A stretch of 56,764 bases of DNA, from contig JAVCCB010000082.1 in NCBI GenBank assembly GCA_030765685.1, positions 1 to 56,764 on the forward strand, read 5' to 3'. The DNA comes from Candidatus Tantalella remota. Its GTDB lineage: Bacteria; Omnitrophota; Gorgyraeia; Tantalellales; Tantalellaceae. Shown piece by piece: positions 41,765-51,083 of this stretch (positions are counted from its first letter, which is position 1; every line of letters begins with the position of its first letter). The notes below the pieces were generated by a model. That model had not been told where the DNA came from and did not search any database. It was given only the letters and a program-made list of their open reading frames with translations. The translations under genes were made by a program, and so were the position numbers.

Positions 41765-43167
41765 AGAATATATTCTTACCCATAAAAAACAAAGTGGACA
41801 TCCACCGGGAGAAATGCGGACTTTCCCCGGAAGAAGTCTTTTCACGTTTTGCCGATGGTAAGAACGTTTCATTCCTGAACAGTTCCATGGAAAGCGATGT
41901 CGCGAGGTTTTCAATACTCGGGATCCACCCCTTCCTGACACTGAAGAACAAGAACGGCATAGTCGAAGCCACATCCTACGGACAGACTTCCTTCGAAGAA
42001 ATGGACCCTTTCGACTGCCTGTCACTCGCTCTTAATAAATACCATATCGAGAACTCCACCGATCTGCCTTTTATCGCGGGCGGTATAGGGTATTTTTCAT
42101 ATGATCTCAAGAATTCTCTCGAAGATCTGCCTTCCGGGGCGGAAGACGATCTTTTCCTGCCCGATATGTATTTCGCCTTCTACCAGGCGCTTATCATATT
42201 CGACCGGTTTGCCCCCGGATATGTGCAGATATGCTCACTGGAGATAGAGTCCCCTCTCTCTCCGGATACAGAGACACTCCTCTCAGATATACTGGAAAAA
42301 CTCAGAGTAACCGAACCCGTGACCGTCCCGCGTTTTGCCGGGAAACAAGATCCAGTTTTCGGGTCTAATTTCAGCAAAAACGATTATCTCGTCGCGATAA
42401 AAAAGGTCAAAGAACATATAAGCGCGGGGGACATTTACCAGGTTTGCCTGTCGCAGAGATTCAAGTCCGAGTCCCCACTCTCTCCACATGAACTTTATCT
42501 TAGACTTAACAATATTAATCCGTCGCCTTTCAGCGCGTATATCGAGTTCAACCATACGGCCATAATATCTTCATCCCCAGAGCTTTTCATCAGGCGAACG
42601 GGAGACCGCATAGAGACCAGACCGATGAAAGGCACACGGCCCCGCGGACGAACACCGGGAGATGACAACACCATACGGGAAGAACTTAAAGCAAGTGCTA
42701 AAGATATCTCGGAACTGTTGATGATAGTGGACTTGGAAAGAAACGATCTCGGAAGGATAGCTATCCCAGGTTCCGTCATGGTATCCGAACACAGAAGAAT
42801 AGAGGCCTACCCTACCGTCTTCCAAACCAGCGCCGTTATCCATGCCAATGTCCCCTCGGGAACGAACAATGTGGATATAATAAAAGCTGTCTTCCCATGC
42901 GGCTCTATTACCGGATGTCCCAAGATACGCGCTATGCAGATAATAGACGAGATCGAACCCACCGCAAGAGGCATCTACACCGGTGCTATAGGCTACATAA
43001 GTTTTCACGGCACTATGGACCTGAACGTGACAATAAGGACCATGGTAAAAAAAGGCAAGGATCTTTACTTCCAGGCAGGCGGCGGTATAGTCGCCGAATC
43101 CGACCCCGAAGCGGAATACGAGGAAACTCTTGTCAAAGCGAAAGCGCTCATGGACAGCCTACGATAA
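41761..43167 (+). CDS. pabB: Aminodeoxychorismate synthase component I
   Basis: A 468-residue chorismate-utilising enzyme. I choose PabB over TrpE because the active-site stretch is RPMKGTRPRG near 280: the lysine that forms the covalent intermediate in PabB is present, while TrpE has alanine there. Other signatures: AGGIGYFSYDL near 103, YQVCLSQRF near 223, ELLMIVDLERNDLGR near 318-332, FPCGSITGCPKIRAM near 380 and the metal-binding AGGGIVAESDPEAEYEET near 440. With a glutaminase partner (PabA/TrpG, not in view) it makes the folate precursor ADC. It starts inside the ispH stop (ATGA), so the two are translationally coupled. It links to folE and folC. Confidence 0.93.
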   Translation: MKNIFLPIKNKVDIHREKCGLSPEEVFSRFADGKNVSFLNSSMESDVARFSILGIHPFLTLKNKNGIVEATSYGQTSFEEMDPFDCLSLALNKYHIENSTDLPFIAGGIGYFSYDLKNSLEDLPSGAEDDLFLPDMYFAFYQALIIFDRFAPGYVQICSLEIESPLSPDTETLLSDILEKLRVTEPVTVPRFAGKQDPVFGSNFSKNDYLVAIKKVKEHISAGDIYQVCLSQRFKSESPLSPHELYLRLNNINPSPFSAYIEFNHTAIISSSPELFIRRTGDRIETRPMKGTRPRGRTPGDDNTIREELKASAKDISELLMIVDLERNDLGRIAIPGSVMVSEHRRIEAYPTVFQTSAVIHANVPSGTNNVDIIKAVFPCGSITGCPKIRAMQIIDEIEPTARGIYTGAIGYISFHGTMDLNVTIRTMVKKGKDLYFQAGGGIVAESDPEAEYEETLVKAKALMDSLR

Positions 43168-43780
43168 TCTGGATGCAAAAATCCAAGTCAGATTCTAGAT
43201 ACTCGATGCTAGATGCTCGTTGTAAAATAATTCAAAAAAAAGTGCAAGAAATAGCATAGCAGTGAACTGTAAACGGTAAACAGTAAACAGGACACTCTAT
43301 AATTGAACAACAGATCAAAAAGCTACTAAATTTGCACTGTTCACAGTTCCCTGCTTACAGTTTACTATTTAAGGTTATAAATACAGGCTTTTTGATTGAT
43401 CTAACATGAGAATTTGGCATCATTTGCGCTAGCTTATCACCATTAAATCCGAATGACAAAATCCAAATGACAAATAAACTCCAAAATCCAAATGCCAAAA
43501 CGCGCAAACCCTATACAAAGAAACATCTTTTTTATGAGGATTGCTTCCCTACATTGATTTATATTTTATTACGGGGAACCTTTCTGTGCTCCCCTTTTCA
43601 GCTCACCCGGTTTCAGGCGCATAGCGCCCTCCCGCCTTCCTCCTTCGCCAAGCTGTTCAGGTTTTATCTGACTACGGCGGACTTTGTCGCTAAAGCTATG
43701 GCGGACACGCGCAATGACGATTTGGATTTAGTGTTTTGGATTTCTTTTGGATTTTGGGCTTAGAATTTTGGATTTGCCGC
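43168..43780. repeat. Composite repeat block, inverted relative to 37.3-37.8 kb
   Basis: GATGCTA words (about 43192-43222), inverted GTAAACA heptamer arms (about 43262-43292 and 43337-43372), the 46-nt word 43372-43417 (inverse of 26034-26079), AATGACA/AAATCCA heptamers (about 43450-43502), the 96-nt segment 43538-43633 (inverse of 37585-37680), a CCCGCC element (about 43631-43705) and inverted TTTGGAT heptamers (about 43722-43773). The 98-residue open frame across it shares words with the one at 37.4 kb only because the DNA is repeated. No gene called. Confidence 0.82.
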
Positions 43781-46700
43781 TTACGCTCTGGCGAGCATTG
43801 TCCGGATGCCTTCCCAGAGTTCCCGCAGTTCACCCTTTCGGAACTCGACGGCATCAGGGATAAGACGGATAATAAGAGTCCTCATCTCACCTTCGAACAA
43901 GGCGGTATAGTCTTGAAAACTTAAATCCTCGGCGGCTATGACATTAGGTATCATATTGTAATACCTCAATAGGTCTTCTTTACTCCAGCCCAGATGCTTA
44001 CCTATAGCGAAAAGCGTCACTTCAAGAAGCGGAAGATATGACGTCTCCGAAAAACCCGTGTCATCAATACCTACTACCGTAGATATTGTTCCGAAAAGAT
44101 CTATATTGTCCTTTCTAGTTATAACTATTACATCTGCCGGGTCAACGGATCCTGTTTTCGGATCTGTTATATTTCCTATCCTCCGGGCAAGGTCCTCACC
44201 TTTCCCGTTTATCCTCACAAGATCGCGAAGAAACCTCTTTAGATCACTATTATTGTTGTCGATAGTGGGTATGACCTTGATCAGCATCGCCAGGAGCGCG
44301 TTGACCTCGCCGTCACCAAGACTTGAGTCTATCGCGAGAACCGGTCTCTTTTTTTTCTCGGTTACCGTTATCATGGCGTTTACAAGAGACGGTATGGCGG
44401 TTTCGGCATTCTTCAGTATGCCTTCGGCGGTAGTAAGATCAAGGACTGAGTCCTGAGCATCAGGCAGCAGGTCAAGTTTCTTACTGATATCAATATTTAT
44501 CCTCTTGCCTCCGTCCGATACATTTATATTCGCAGCGTCTCCATACATCTCCGTCCATATTTTTTCACCCTGTTTTGTGAGGCGTGTAGATGTAAGCAGC
44601 TCTCTCTCCGGGTTGTCAGCCAAGCCATACTGTAACTTTTCAACCAGTTCCCTTATCAACTGCCGGCCTACCCCCTCTCCCCTTGACTCCCGGAATACAT
44701 GATGCGCACAGACCACAGATTGTTCCTCTTCCAGAATGTACTCTATAAACCCGAGCGGTTCGTCTCCCCTTACAACAAATATCCACTCAGATCTGTCCCC
44801 TGTCTCGCCGTCATCGAAAAATATGCCCTTTTCATTGTGGGATTTATATTTTTTGATCACTTTTCCTATCATTTCGATCTTTTCGCTCCGTGACAGCTGA
44901 TCAGCATGGATGACTGCCATATTCTTATCTAACGCAGAGGAGGTGACTTTTTCAAGTGCGGATAATTTATGAGCTATATCTGCATCCTCCGGCATTAACG
45001 CCTGTGCGTGCAAATAATCATTCCGGGCCTCATAACATTTTTCCAGTTCAGCGTATGCATTACCCCTGTTGTAATAAGCCGCTCCCACACCCGGATCTAT
45101 CCTCAAAGTCTCCGTATACATATCTATAGATGCCGCATAATTCCCCTCTTCAAAATACATATTACCCAAATTATTCAGGGCACCGGCATTTTCAGGGCAC
45201 ATTTCGAGCGCCCGGCGGAAGGATGCCAAAGCTTTCTCTTTTTCACCCATCTCATAGAAAACAACGCCCTGCCTGTCTATCATGGATGAAGTGATCCCCT
45301 TTGCTTCTACCAGCTGGATAGTATGTATGTCTCCACCCATATACATCAGTTTGCCTTCAAGCAAAACACCTTCTTTCATTTTCCAGGCATGGACTGAATC
45401 TCTCTCAAAAAAGTCCTTAAGTTCCACGTCCCCGACCGCTCCTGTAGCGGGATCAACAAATAAATATCTGGTCCCTCCCGTCGGTACCGCCAGGGAAATA
45501 TGGTCCCGGGAAAAAACTCCACTGATATCGGTTATTCCCAGGTCCCTTAGAATTAGGTAAGACAACTGGGCCAATACAGTGCATTCCAGAAGCTCGGCTC
45601 TCAACCTAACCTTAGATGGGAAACGTTCCTTTTCTAAAAGTTCTTTGAAAATATTTCCACCGCTAAGTGACGTCACAAGATATTCTCTTACCGGATCTAC
45701 GACGATATAGTTATTGTACCCTTTACCATGAAGATCCAATAAGAGTGATCTGGTAATTTTATTAGCTTCTTCAATATTGCCGCCACTTATAACCTCCGCA
45801 AGTCCCGAGTACTTTGCTCTCATTTCGGCCACCAGATCGACAAGTTCCCGGGGAACATTAGCAACCGCTTCTTCCGGATACCCCGCTTCCCTTAACAGCT
45901 CCTGTAGCCGAATATGGTCATCTGTCAGAGCCTGGCCCTCACCTATACCTTCCGCTCCCGGATTTATGCCGGTTACCTTTGCGCGTTTACCCATCTGAGG
46001 TATCTCGTTCTCCGCAAACGTATTGTCCTCATTCCTGAATGCCCTCAGATATCCCTCGGGATCGTCCTCTCTATAAAGGCAGGCGTAAAATATATGTTTG
46101 TAGCTCCGGTGTCTAAACTCTGTACTGCTCTTAATCCCATTCACTCGCTTTATAAGATCCCTTAATATCTTCCGGGCCTTGCTCAGGTTATGCAGACATA
46201 CTGAATAAACGACCCATTCCGGAATATCTTTAAATTCTTCTTCGATTCCTATCTTGGCTACATTATCTTTTATCTTAATCAAAAGACCCTGGGGATCTCT
46301 GGGCCTTTGCACACAGGCACCAAGCACCGCCCATTCCGGTATATTATCAAATTCCGGATCTTTCCTTATTTCTGTCCTTTTTTCTAACGCCTCGCGCAAA
46401 ACGTTCCTAGGATCACTCGGACTGTTAATGCATATCCTGCTTATTGCCCAATCCGGAAAATCCCTGAACTCCGGTTCATGCCTTATCGCTTCTACATCTT
46501 TGGTAACTTCTCCCAAGAATTTTAGCGGTGACTCCGGCTTATGAGTGAACGCCCTTATGGCTCCGCCTTTAGTAACATCCGGGAAAAGTTCCCTAAGAGC
46601 ATTGAATTCTTCCCTGGTCACCAGGTGCCAGAGAAGTTTTTCACGAGTCTTCTCTGTAAATCCCTCTGATATATACCCTTCGAGAATACCGTCTATCAAC

Positions 46701-49700
46701 TCAGCGATAGCTCTAACATCAAAGGTCTCACGTCTTATCAAAGCGCGCGCATCCGCATCTCTAAGCATCCCTCTTGCAACAAAACTTTCAAGTGACGGTA
46801 CATCGTATTTCACAAGCGCCCTCGCTACCATATCAGCATAATATCCTGACTTTTCACCGATCTCCGATCCTAAAAGAGCCACCTTATCTTTTAAAGCAGT
46901 GCCTAACCATTCGGCATATCCCTTGTCAACATCTTTCATGGGACCGGGTCTCTTGTGCCTCAGAAAATCAGTATCCTGCGCGGCCTTTATATTTTGTGTC
47001 AATCGGGCATCGACATCTCCGAAGACTTCCCGCTGCAGGGCTCGTAAAAGATAATGCGGGTTATCGGGGTCTTTCTTAGCCTGTTTTAAAGCGTCTTCTT
47101 TTAGAAGCGGAAGTTCAAAAAATAACCCGGTTTCATCACTTGTAATATATAGGCTCATTCCATTGAATCCTATACGCAGCGTACCTTTATTAACAAGGTA
47201 TTCGAGCATTTCATGGAGTATGGCTATTCTGCTTTCGTCGCCTTCGTTGAGGGACTTGTGGATGGCTATAATATCGTATTTCGTATTTCGTATTTCGGAT
47301 TTCGTTAAAGCAAAACCAAAGAGGTCTTCGATGAGGGTGTCAAATGTATACAATGCCGGTGGTGACTTTTCAAGCAAACTCAGCATCGAAAGAAGAATCT
47401 GCCTGTGGCTGTCGTCTATAGCGGGCGCCTGAGTTACCGCCTGGCGAAGAACGGAAACCTGGAACTCCGGATGATGCGTAAGAGCTACTTCATGCGTAAC
47501 GCCTTTTGAATCCTCGACTTTTACCTTCATCTCAGATTCCATGCTAACAACCTTAGCACTCTTGCCCATCTGCGAAGCCTCACCCTTCTTCCCTTCCAGG
47601 CCTGTTTTCTTGTCAACTTTTTTTATCAAAAGCTGTGTTATCTTTGTCTTGAGCTCTTCAAGTTGCCTCAGGCGTTTTACCGCTTCATCCTCTTCTTCCG
47701 CCTTTCCATCCGTCTTCTCTTCTTTTTTCCTGCCGAGTTTATCCCTTAGCTTCAGAGACTGTTCATACCCGTGTTTCGCGTCGATCCAGTTCTTGAGATA
47801 ATGTTTTACCAAGCCGAGAGTAAGGAGATATTCTTTTCTTACGGACTTATCTTTCGCGACTTCTTCCTCTTTTTCCTCACGATAAATGGCTTTGGCGGCT
47901 TTCTCGAACATCTCTTCGGCCACATCATTGTTCTCAAAATAGAATTCCATCCTTCCCAGCATGTAATAGTCTTTTGCGGAGGCGGAACCGAGCATATCAT
48001 CGAAGTACACTTTGTCCCTCATGATATTACGGACCATATGAAGCCTTATCTGCCATAATTTCTCATTGCTTATCCCGTAATATTCGCCAATAAGTTCGTG
48101 TACAGCAAGAGTCTCCTCGACTCCCTTCTCTTCCTCCAGGTATGCCTGCAGCTCATGCAACACTTCCTGTGATACTTCCTGGAGAGCTTCGGCAAGCGCA
48201 TCATCATCCTCATTCTCCCAGTTTCTGAGAACCTCACTTGCCTTGTGAAAATCAAAACTGTACCCGTTCTCCAGTTCCTCCATTTTTTCTCGTACCTTAT
48301 CTCGCAACTTCTTCTTGGCCGCCGAAAGAGCCGGAAATTCGTTCGCGGTATCCATCCTGAATACATTATCCAGGACCGTCCGAGCATTGAGCTCCCGCGG
48401 CATCTTCTGTTCTTTATCGTCCTTATCTTCCTTATCTTCCTCTTTCTTACCTTCCTCTCCTTCTTTTTCTTCAGGTTTCCGCGCGGGCTGGTTCTTCAGT
48501 TTGATTATCCTGGACATGTATATCAGTATGTCCTTGGATATGTTCACCTGCTGAAGTATCCTTTTTTCTTTCTCAGCGAGAGTTTCTCCTGTCTCGGTAT
48601 CTTTTGTCTCCTCGTCCTGTTCTTCACCATCTTCTTCAGCGACCGGCAATCCCCCCTCTGAGGCACCCTTGCCTTTACCTTTTTTCGCTCCTTTGCGGGC
48701 GGCTCCACGTTTACCTTTAATCCCACGTTCCTCAACCATCCCGCGTTTCGCAAATATCATCTGAGTTCCTATGACTATCGCCAGCGAGAGACCAAACCAC
48801 GGAAGAGCACTTATTCCCGGAATAAAAGAAAAGAGAACACATATACCTATAACGGTTACAAGCCTCTTCCAGCTGAAGTTCTTTATCATCAGATAACCAA
48901 AAAACGCGAGCGGCAGGACCCACGCTATTATGACCGTCACCTTGTTCACGGGAAGTATAAACCCCAGAAAGAGAGAAAGCACCGCGCCCGCGGCAAATGT
49001 TATCATGAGGCCCTTCCAGTTTACGCTGCGAAGCATGTCGCCTATCCTGTCTTTTATTGAAAGGCGAATCTTCTGCGTCTTCGCCTTGGGATCCTTTTTC
49101 TTATCTTTCTTTTTAACGGCTTTTTTCCCATCCTGCGCGCCTTCTTCGAAAAGGCTGTCATCGACCTCAATCTCCTGCCCGGCCGGACGCTGATAGAACT
49201 GTTCCACATATTTTATCGCGGCTCGGACTGCCGGATCTATGGCCCAGACGGTATCGGCCATGAAATTGTCATGTGCCTCAATAAGTCTTTTAGCTACACT
49301 TTTTACTTTTTCCAGCTCGTTAGCTTTAAGTTTACTTTTGGGACGGCCGGCGATAATGATATCTGTTTCGCTCCAGACGGTGTCCATCTGCCATATCCAG
49401 TTAAGGCGCGTGTGTATAAGCTGAAACTGTTCTTCGATCTCCCTGAACAATTTGCGCGCCGTCTCCCGGTCGATCCGGCCTTTTTCGTGCGGGAACAGCG
49501 CTCTTAACCTTTCCGCGATACCGCTACCTCGGCCTATATATCTTGACTGGTTTATCATCAGAAACCTGATGACATTTTCTCTCCATTTTTTGTATTTTGT
49601 ATAAAACCTGGTACCCAGGCCGGGACCATCGCCCCTAAAATCCTGTTTCTTGAAATCTTCAAATTCCTTCTCTATTTCGGTACGATCGGGCATTTCTTCG

Positions 49701-50812
49701 GGAATGCCGCCGGAACGTTCCCATATGACTTTTTTGAATGCCAGCGTAAGTTCCCCATCCTTCCTGCCGTCACGCTTGTCTCCCGTTATGTCTTTGTAAT
49801 TATCGGGAAACAGTATCTCCTGCAGGCGCCGTGCTTTATCGTGTCCGAAATACGGGCAGATGACTTCATGTAGAACATATTCCTGCAATACTTTGTCATC
49901 ATGGAGAACAAGATCCAAAACCTGGGTGGACAAGCCTATCGTCCCCGGGAACACATCTCTTAAAAGCGTGTTTACCTTATTGGAAGTCCCGGAGCGGTTT
50001 TCCGCCTGCACATTTGTATTAAAACCAAGCAGCCACCCGCTAGCGTCACCCTCGTTCTGCGCGTCAGGGAGAACTATAGCGTCAAACTCGACCATATTAA
50101 TATCTGTAGAAGCATCAATAAGCTTCTCGAGATTCTTTCTGGTATTATCCTCCAAAGCCGTATCAGCCAGTACGGTTTTTACATTTTTAAGAAGACGATC
50201 TACCTTGTGGCGTAAAGACGTCCGTAACTCCGGTAATTTCCTTTCTTCGGGCATAAGCGCTTTCAACAGTTCTTCAGCATCGCCTTTGGCTACAGCCCCT
50301 TCCTGCTCATTCTGGACCTTTTTACTGATAAGCACCTGTCTTGAGATGTATTCTCCGAGCTTTCTATCTTCCAGGACCTTCCATAAAGAACCGGCATCTT
50401 CAGTACCCGGTATGCGATGATTGTAGAAACGGATCCTGCATGTCCCCAGATCGACGACGAACTCACCCTTCTCAGGAGCTCCCTCAAGAACAGGCACGAT
50501 CCCCTTAAGCCTCGCGGGAATATCCTCAGAACGTATCATTCTGCTGATAGCTTCCTCAACACGAGCTTTCATAGACTGAAGATTAAGACTGTCTGGATCG
50601 GTTTCAAGGCGGGAAAGATATTTCGTAAAATAACTGGCTGTCGCAGCCCCAACACTGCCGGATTCAAAAGATGCGTCAAAAAAGGACTGTGCCTGGAGAG
50701 TATCACGTTTGAAGACATCCGGGTTGGCCCATACCACGCTCTGCCATATAAGAGATATGGTCAAAGCTATAGCAATTGTCTTAAGAATATTTGATGTTTT
50801 AAATTTACTCAT
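43781..50812 (-). CDS. Giant exported multidomain protein (Omnitrophota type)
   Basis: A 2,343-residue protein, far larger than any neighbour. The start at 50812 gives a signal/anchor segment (ILKTIAIALTISLIWQSVVW, ~8-27) followed by ANPDVF; the frame runs 45 codons further upstream across the promoter. Approximate order: globular N-terminal region (30-590); membrane segments (~599-690); Lys/Glu low-complexity stretch (~690-805); helical TPR-like region (~940-1040); region with QMGKSAKV (~1081); three ~45-residue repeats with P-[DE]-W-[AV] words (~1438-1590); QMGKRAKV (~1604); a transglutaminase-like segment with candidate Cys (LLECTVLAQ ~1744), His (DHISLAV) and Asp (FVDPATG); three TPRs (~1848-1955); a GNAT acetyltransferase (~1980-2085, ESRGEGVGRQLI); and a C-terminal domain (~2110-2343). 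A consensus promoter and ~100-nt leader precede it. Function unknown. Confidence 0.88.
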   Translation of the reverse strand: MSKFKTSNILKTIAIALTISLIWQSVVWANPDVFKRDTLQAQSFFDASFESGSVGAATASYFTKYLSRLETDPDSLNLQSMKARVEEAISRMIRSEDIPARLKGIVPVLEGAPEKGEFVVDLGTCRIRFYNHRIPGTEDAGSLWKVLEDRKLGEYISRQVLISKKVQNEQEGAVAKGDAEELLKALMPEERKLPELRTSLRHKVDRLLKNVKTVLADTALEDNTRKNLEKLIDASTDINMVEFDAIVLPDAQNEGDASGWLLGFNTNVQAENRSGTSNKVNTLLRDVFPGTIGLSTQVLDLVLHDDKVLQEYVLHEVICPYFGHDKARRLQEILFPDNYKDITGDKRDGRKDGELTLAFKKVIWERSGGIPEEMPDRTEIEKEFEDFKKQDFRGDGPGLGTRFYTKYKKWRENVIRFLMINQSRYIGRGSGIAERLRALFPHEKGRIDRETARKLFREIEEQFQLIHTRLNWIWQMDTVWSETDIIIAGRPKSKLKANELEKVKSVAKRLIEAHDNFMADTVWAIDPAVRAAIKYVEQFYQRPAGQEIEVDDSLFEEGAQDGKKAVKKKDKKKDPKAKTQKIRLSIKDRIGDMLRSVNWKGLMITFAAGAVLSLFLGFILPVNKVTVIIAWVLPLAFFGYLMIKNFSWKRLVTVIGICVLFSFIPGISALPWFGLSLAIVIGTQMIFAKRGMVEERGIKGKRGAARKGAKKGKGKGASEGGLPVAEEDGEEQDEETKDTETGETLAEKEKRILQQVNISKDILIYMSRIIKLKNQPARKPEEKEGEEGKKEEDKEDKDDKEQKMPRELNARTVLDNVFRMDTANEFPALSAAKKKLRDKVREKMEELENGYSFDFHKASEVLRNWENEDDDALAEALQEVSQEVLHELQAYLEEEKGVEETLAVHELIGEYYGISNEKLWQIRLHMVRNIMRDKVYFDDMLGSASAKDYYMLGRMEFYFENNDVAEEMFEKAAKAIYREEKEEEVAKDKSVRKEYLLTLGLVKHYLKNWIDAKHGYEQSLKLRDKLGRKKEEKTDGKAEEEDEAVKRLRQLEELKTKITQLLIKKVDKKTGLEGKKGEASQMGKSAKVVSMESEMKVKVEDSKGVTHEVALTHHPEFQVSVLRQAVTQAPAIDDSHRQILLSMLSLLEKSPPALYTFDTLIEDLFGFALTKSEIRNTKYDIIAIHKSLNEGDESRIAILHEMLEYLVNKGTLRIGFNGMSLYITSDETGLFFELPLLKEDALKQAKKDPDNPHYLLRALQREVFGDVDARLTQNIKAAQDTDFLRHKRPGPMKDVDKGYAEWLGTALKDKVALLGSEIGEKSGYYADMVARALVKYDVPSLESFVARGMLRDADARALIRRETFDVRAIAELIDGILEGYISEGFTEKTREKLLWHLVTREEFNALRELFPDVTKGGAIRAFTHKPESPLKFLGEVTKDVEAIRHEPEFRDFPDWAISRICINSPSDPRNVLREALEKRTEIRKDPEFDNIPEWAVLGACVQRPRDPQGLLIKIKDNVAKIGIEEEFKDIPEWVVYSVCLHNLSKARKILRDLIKRVNGIKSSTEFRHRSYKHIFYACLYREDDPEGYLRAFRNEDNTFAENEIPQMGKRAKVTGINPGAEGIGEGQALTDDHIRLQELLREAGYPEEAVANVPRELVDLVAEMRAKYSGLAEVISGGNIEEANKITRSLLLDLHGKGYNNYIVVDPVREYLVTSLSGGNIFKELLEKERFPSKVRLRAELLECTVLAQLSYLILRDLGITDISGVFSRDHISLAVPTGGTRYLFVDPATGAVGDVELKDFFERDSVHAWKMKEGVLLEGKLMYMGGDIHTIQLVEAKGITSSMIDRQGVVFYEMGEKEKALASFRRALEMCPENAGALNNLGNMYFEEGNYAASIDMYTETLRIDPGVGAAYYNRGNAYAELEKCYEARNDYLHAQALMPEDADIAHKLSALEKVTSSALDKNMAVIHADQLSRSEKIEMIGKVIKKYKSHNEKGIFFDDGETGDRSEWIFVVRGDEPLGFIEYILEEEQSVVCAHHVFRESRGEGVGRQLIRELVEKLQYGLADNPERELLTSTRLTKQGEKIWTEMYGDAANINVSDGGKRINIDISKKLDLLPDAQDSVLDLTTAEGILKNAETAIPSLVNAMITVTEKKKRPVLAIDSSLGDGEVNALLAMLIKVIPTIDNNNSDLKRFLRDLVRINGKGEDLARRIGNITDPKTGSVDPADVIVITRKDNIDLFGTISTVVGIDDTGFSETSYLPLLEVTLFAIGKHLGWSKEDLLRYYNMIPNVIAAEDLSFQDYTALFEGEMRTLIIRLIPDAVEFRKGELRELWEGIRTMLARA
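47275..47302 (-). repeat. Heptamer array inside the giant gene
   Basis: Three CGTATTT units and one CGGATTT unit in tandem (plus-strand reading), the same kind of 7-nt word array as in the intergenic spaces. It is translated in frame as TKSEIRNTKYD at residue ~1170 of the giant protein, between a helical segment and the next hydrophobic strand. 28 nt is not a multiple of three, so the reading frame was either rescued or the array arose in place. Confidence 0.8.
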
Positions 50813-50912
50813 TATTTTTCTTCTTAAACCCTTTAACTTATTCCGGCAACACGAATACCTGCCCGTTCCAGTGTAAAACGGAAAAATCAGTCTAACTTTT
50901 TGTTTTGCTAAT
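50813..50912 (-). promoter_or_regulatory. Leader of the giant gene with two small hairpins
   Basis: About 100 nt between the predicted start site and the ATG. CCGTT...AACGG and GGCA...TGCC can form two adjacent short hairpins in the middle. The ribosome site is weak (AAGAAG). No known riboswitch class was recognised. Confidence 0.35.
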
Positions 50913-50918
50913 AGTGTT

Positions 50919-50947
50919 ATTATAGTAAAAAGAGAGATTGAAGTCAA
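50919..50947 (-). promoter_or_regulatory. Promoter of the giant gene
   Basis: Minus strand: TTGACT (50942-50947), 17-nt spacer, TATAAT (50919-50924). This is the closest to consensus of any promoter found in the window. Initiation is predicted near 50912. Confidence 0.7.
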
Positions 50948-51012
50948 ACCATCTTATCTAGCTTTTTTATATTCTAACCTTTAGGGCAAAAAAATGAAGG
51001 ATTTTACGATTT

Positions 51013-51033
51013 TAGGGTGCCAAAAGAACCCTA
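51013..51033. terminator. Weak hairpin downstream of the PAP2 gene
   Basis: TAGGGT and ACCCTA pair around a nine-base loop. The T-rich side is on the plus strand, although the nearest upstream gene (PAP2) is on minus, so a terminator role is doubtful. Confidence 0.3.
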
Positions 51034-51083
51034 TTTTGCTCTTTTTGTGTAATATTTATATAGTGTAATTAAGGTGAGGAACA

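Noticed and set aside
41761..43167. Calling this gene trpE
   Set aside because: The active-site stretch has PMKGT, the lysine form typical of PabB, and folate genes rather than trp genes are in the window.
43467..43763. 98-residue open frame containing CFPTLIYILLRGTFLCS
   Set aside because: Lies in the inverted copy of the 37.6-kb repeat; differences between the copies fit a DNA/RNA hairpin, not a protein.
50813..50912. Known riboswitch in the leader of the giant gene
   Set aside because: The two small hairpins do not match the core sequences I know for c-di-GMP, TPP, SAM, cobalamin or preQ1 classes.
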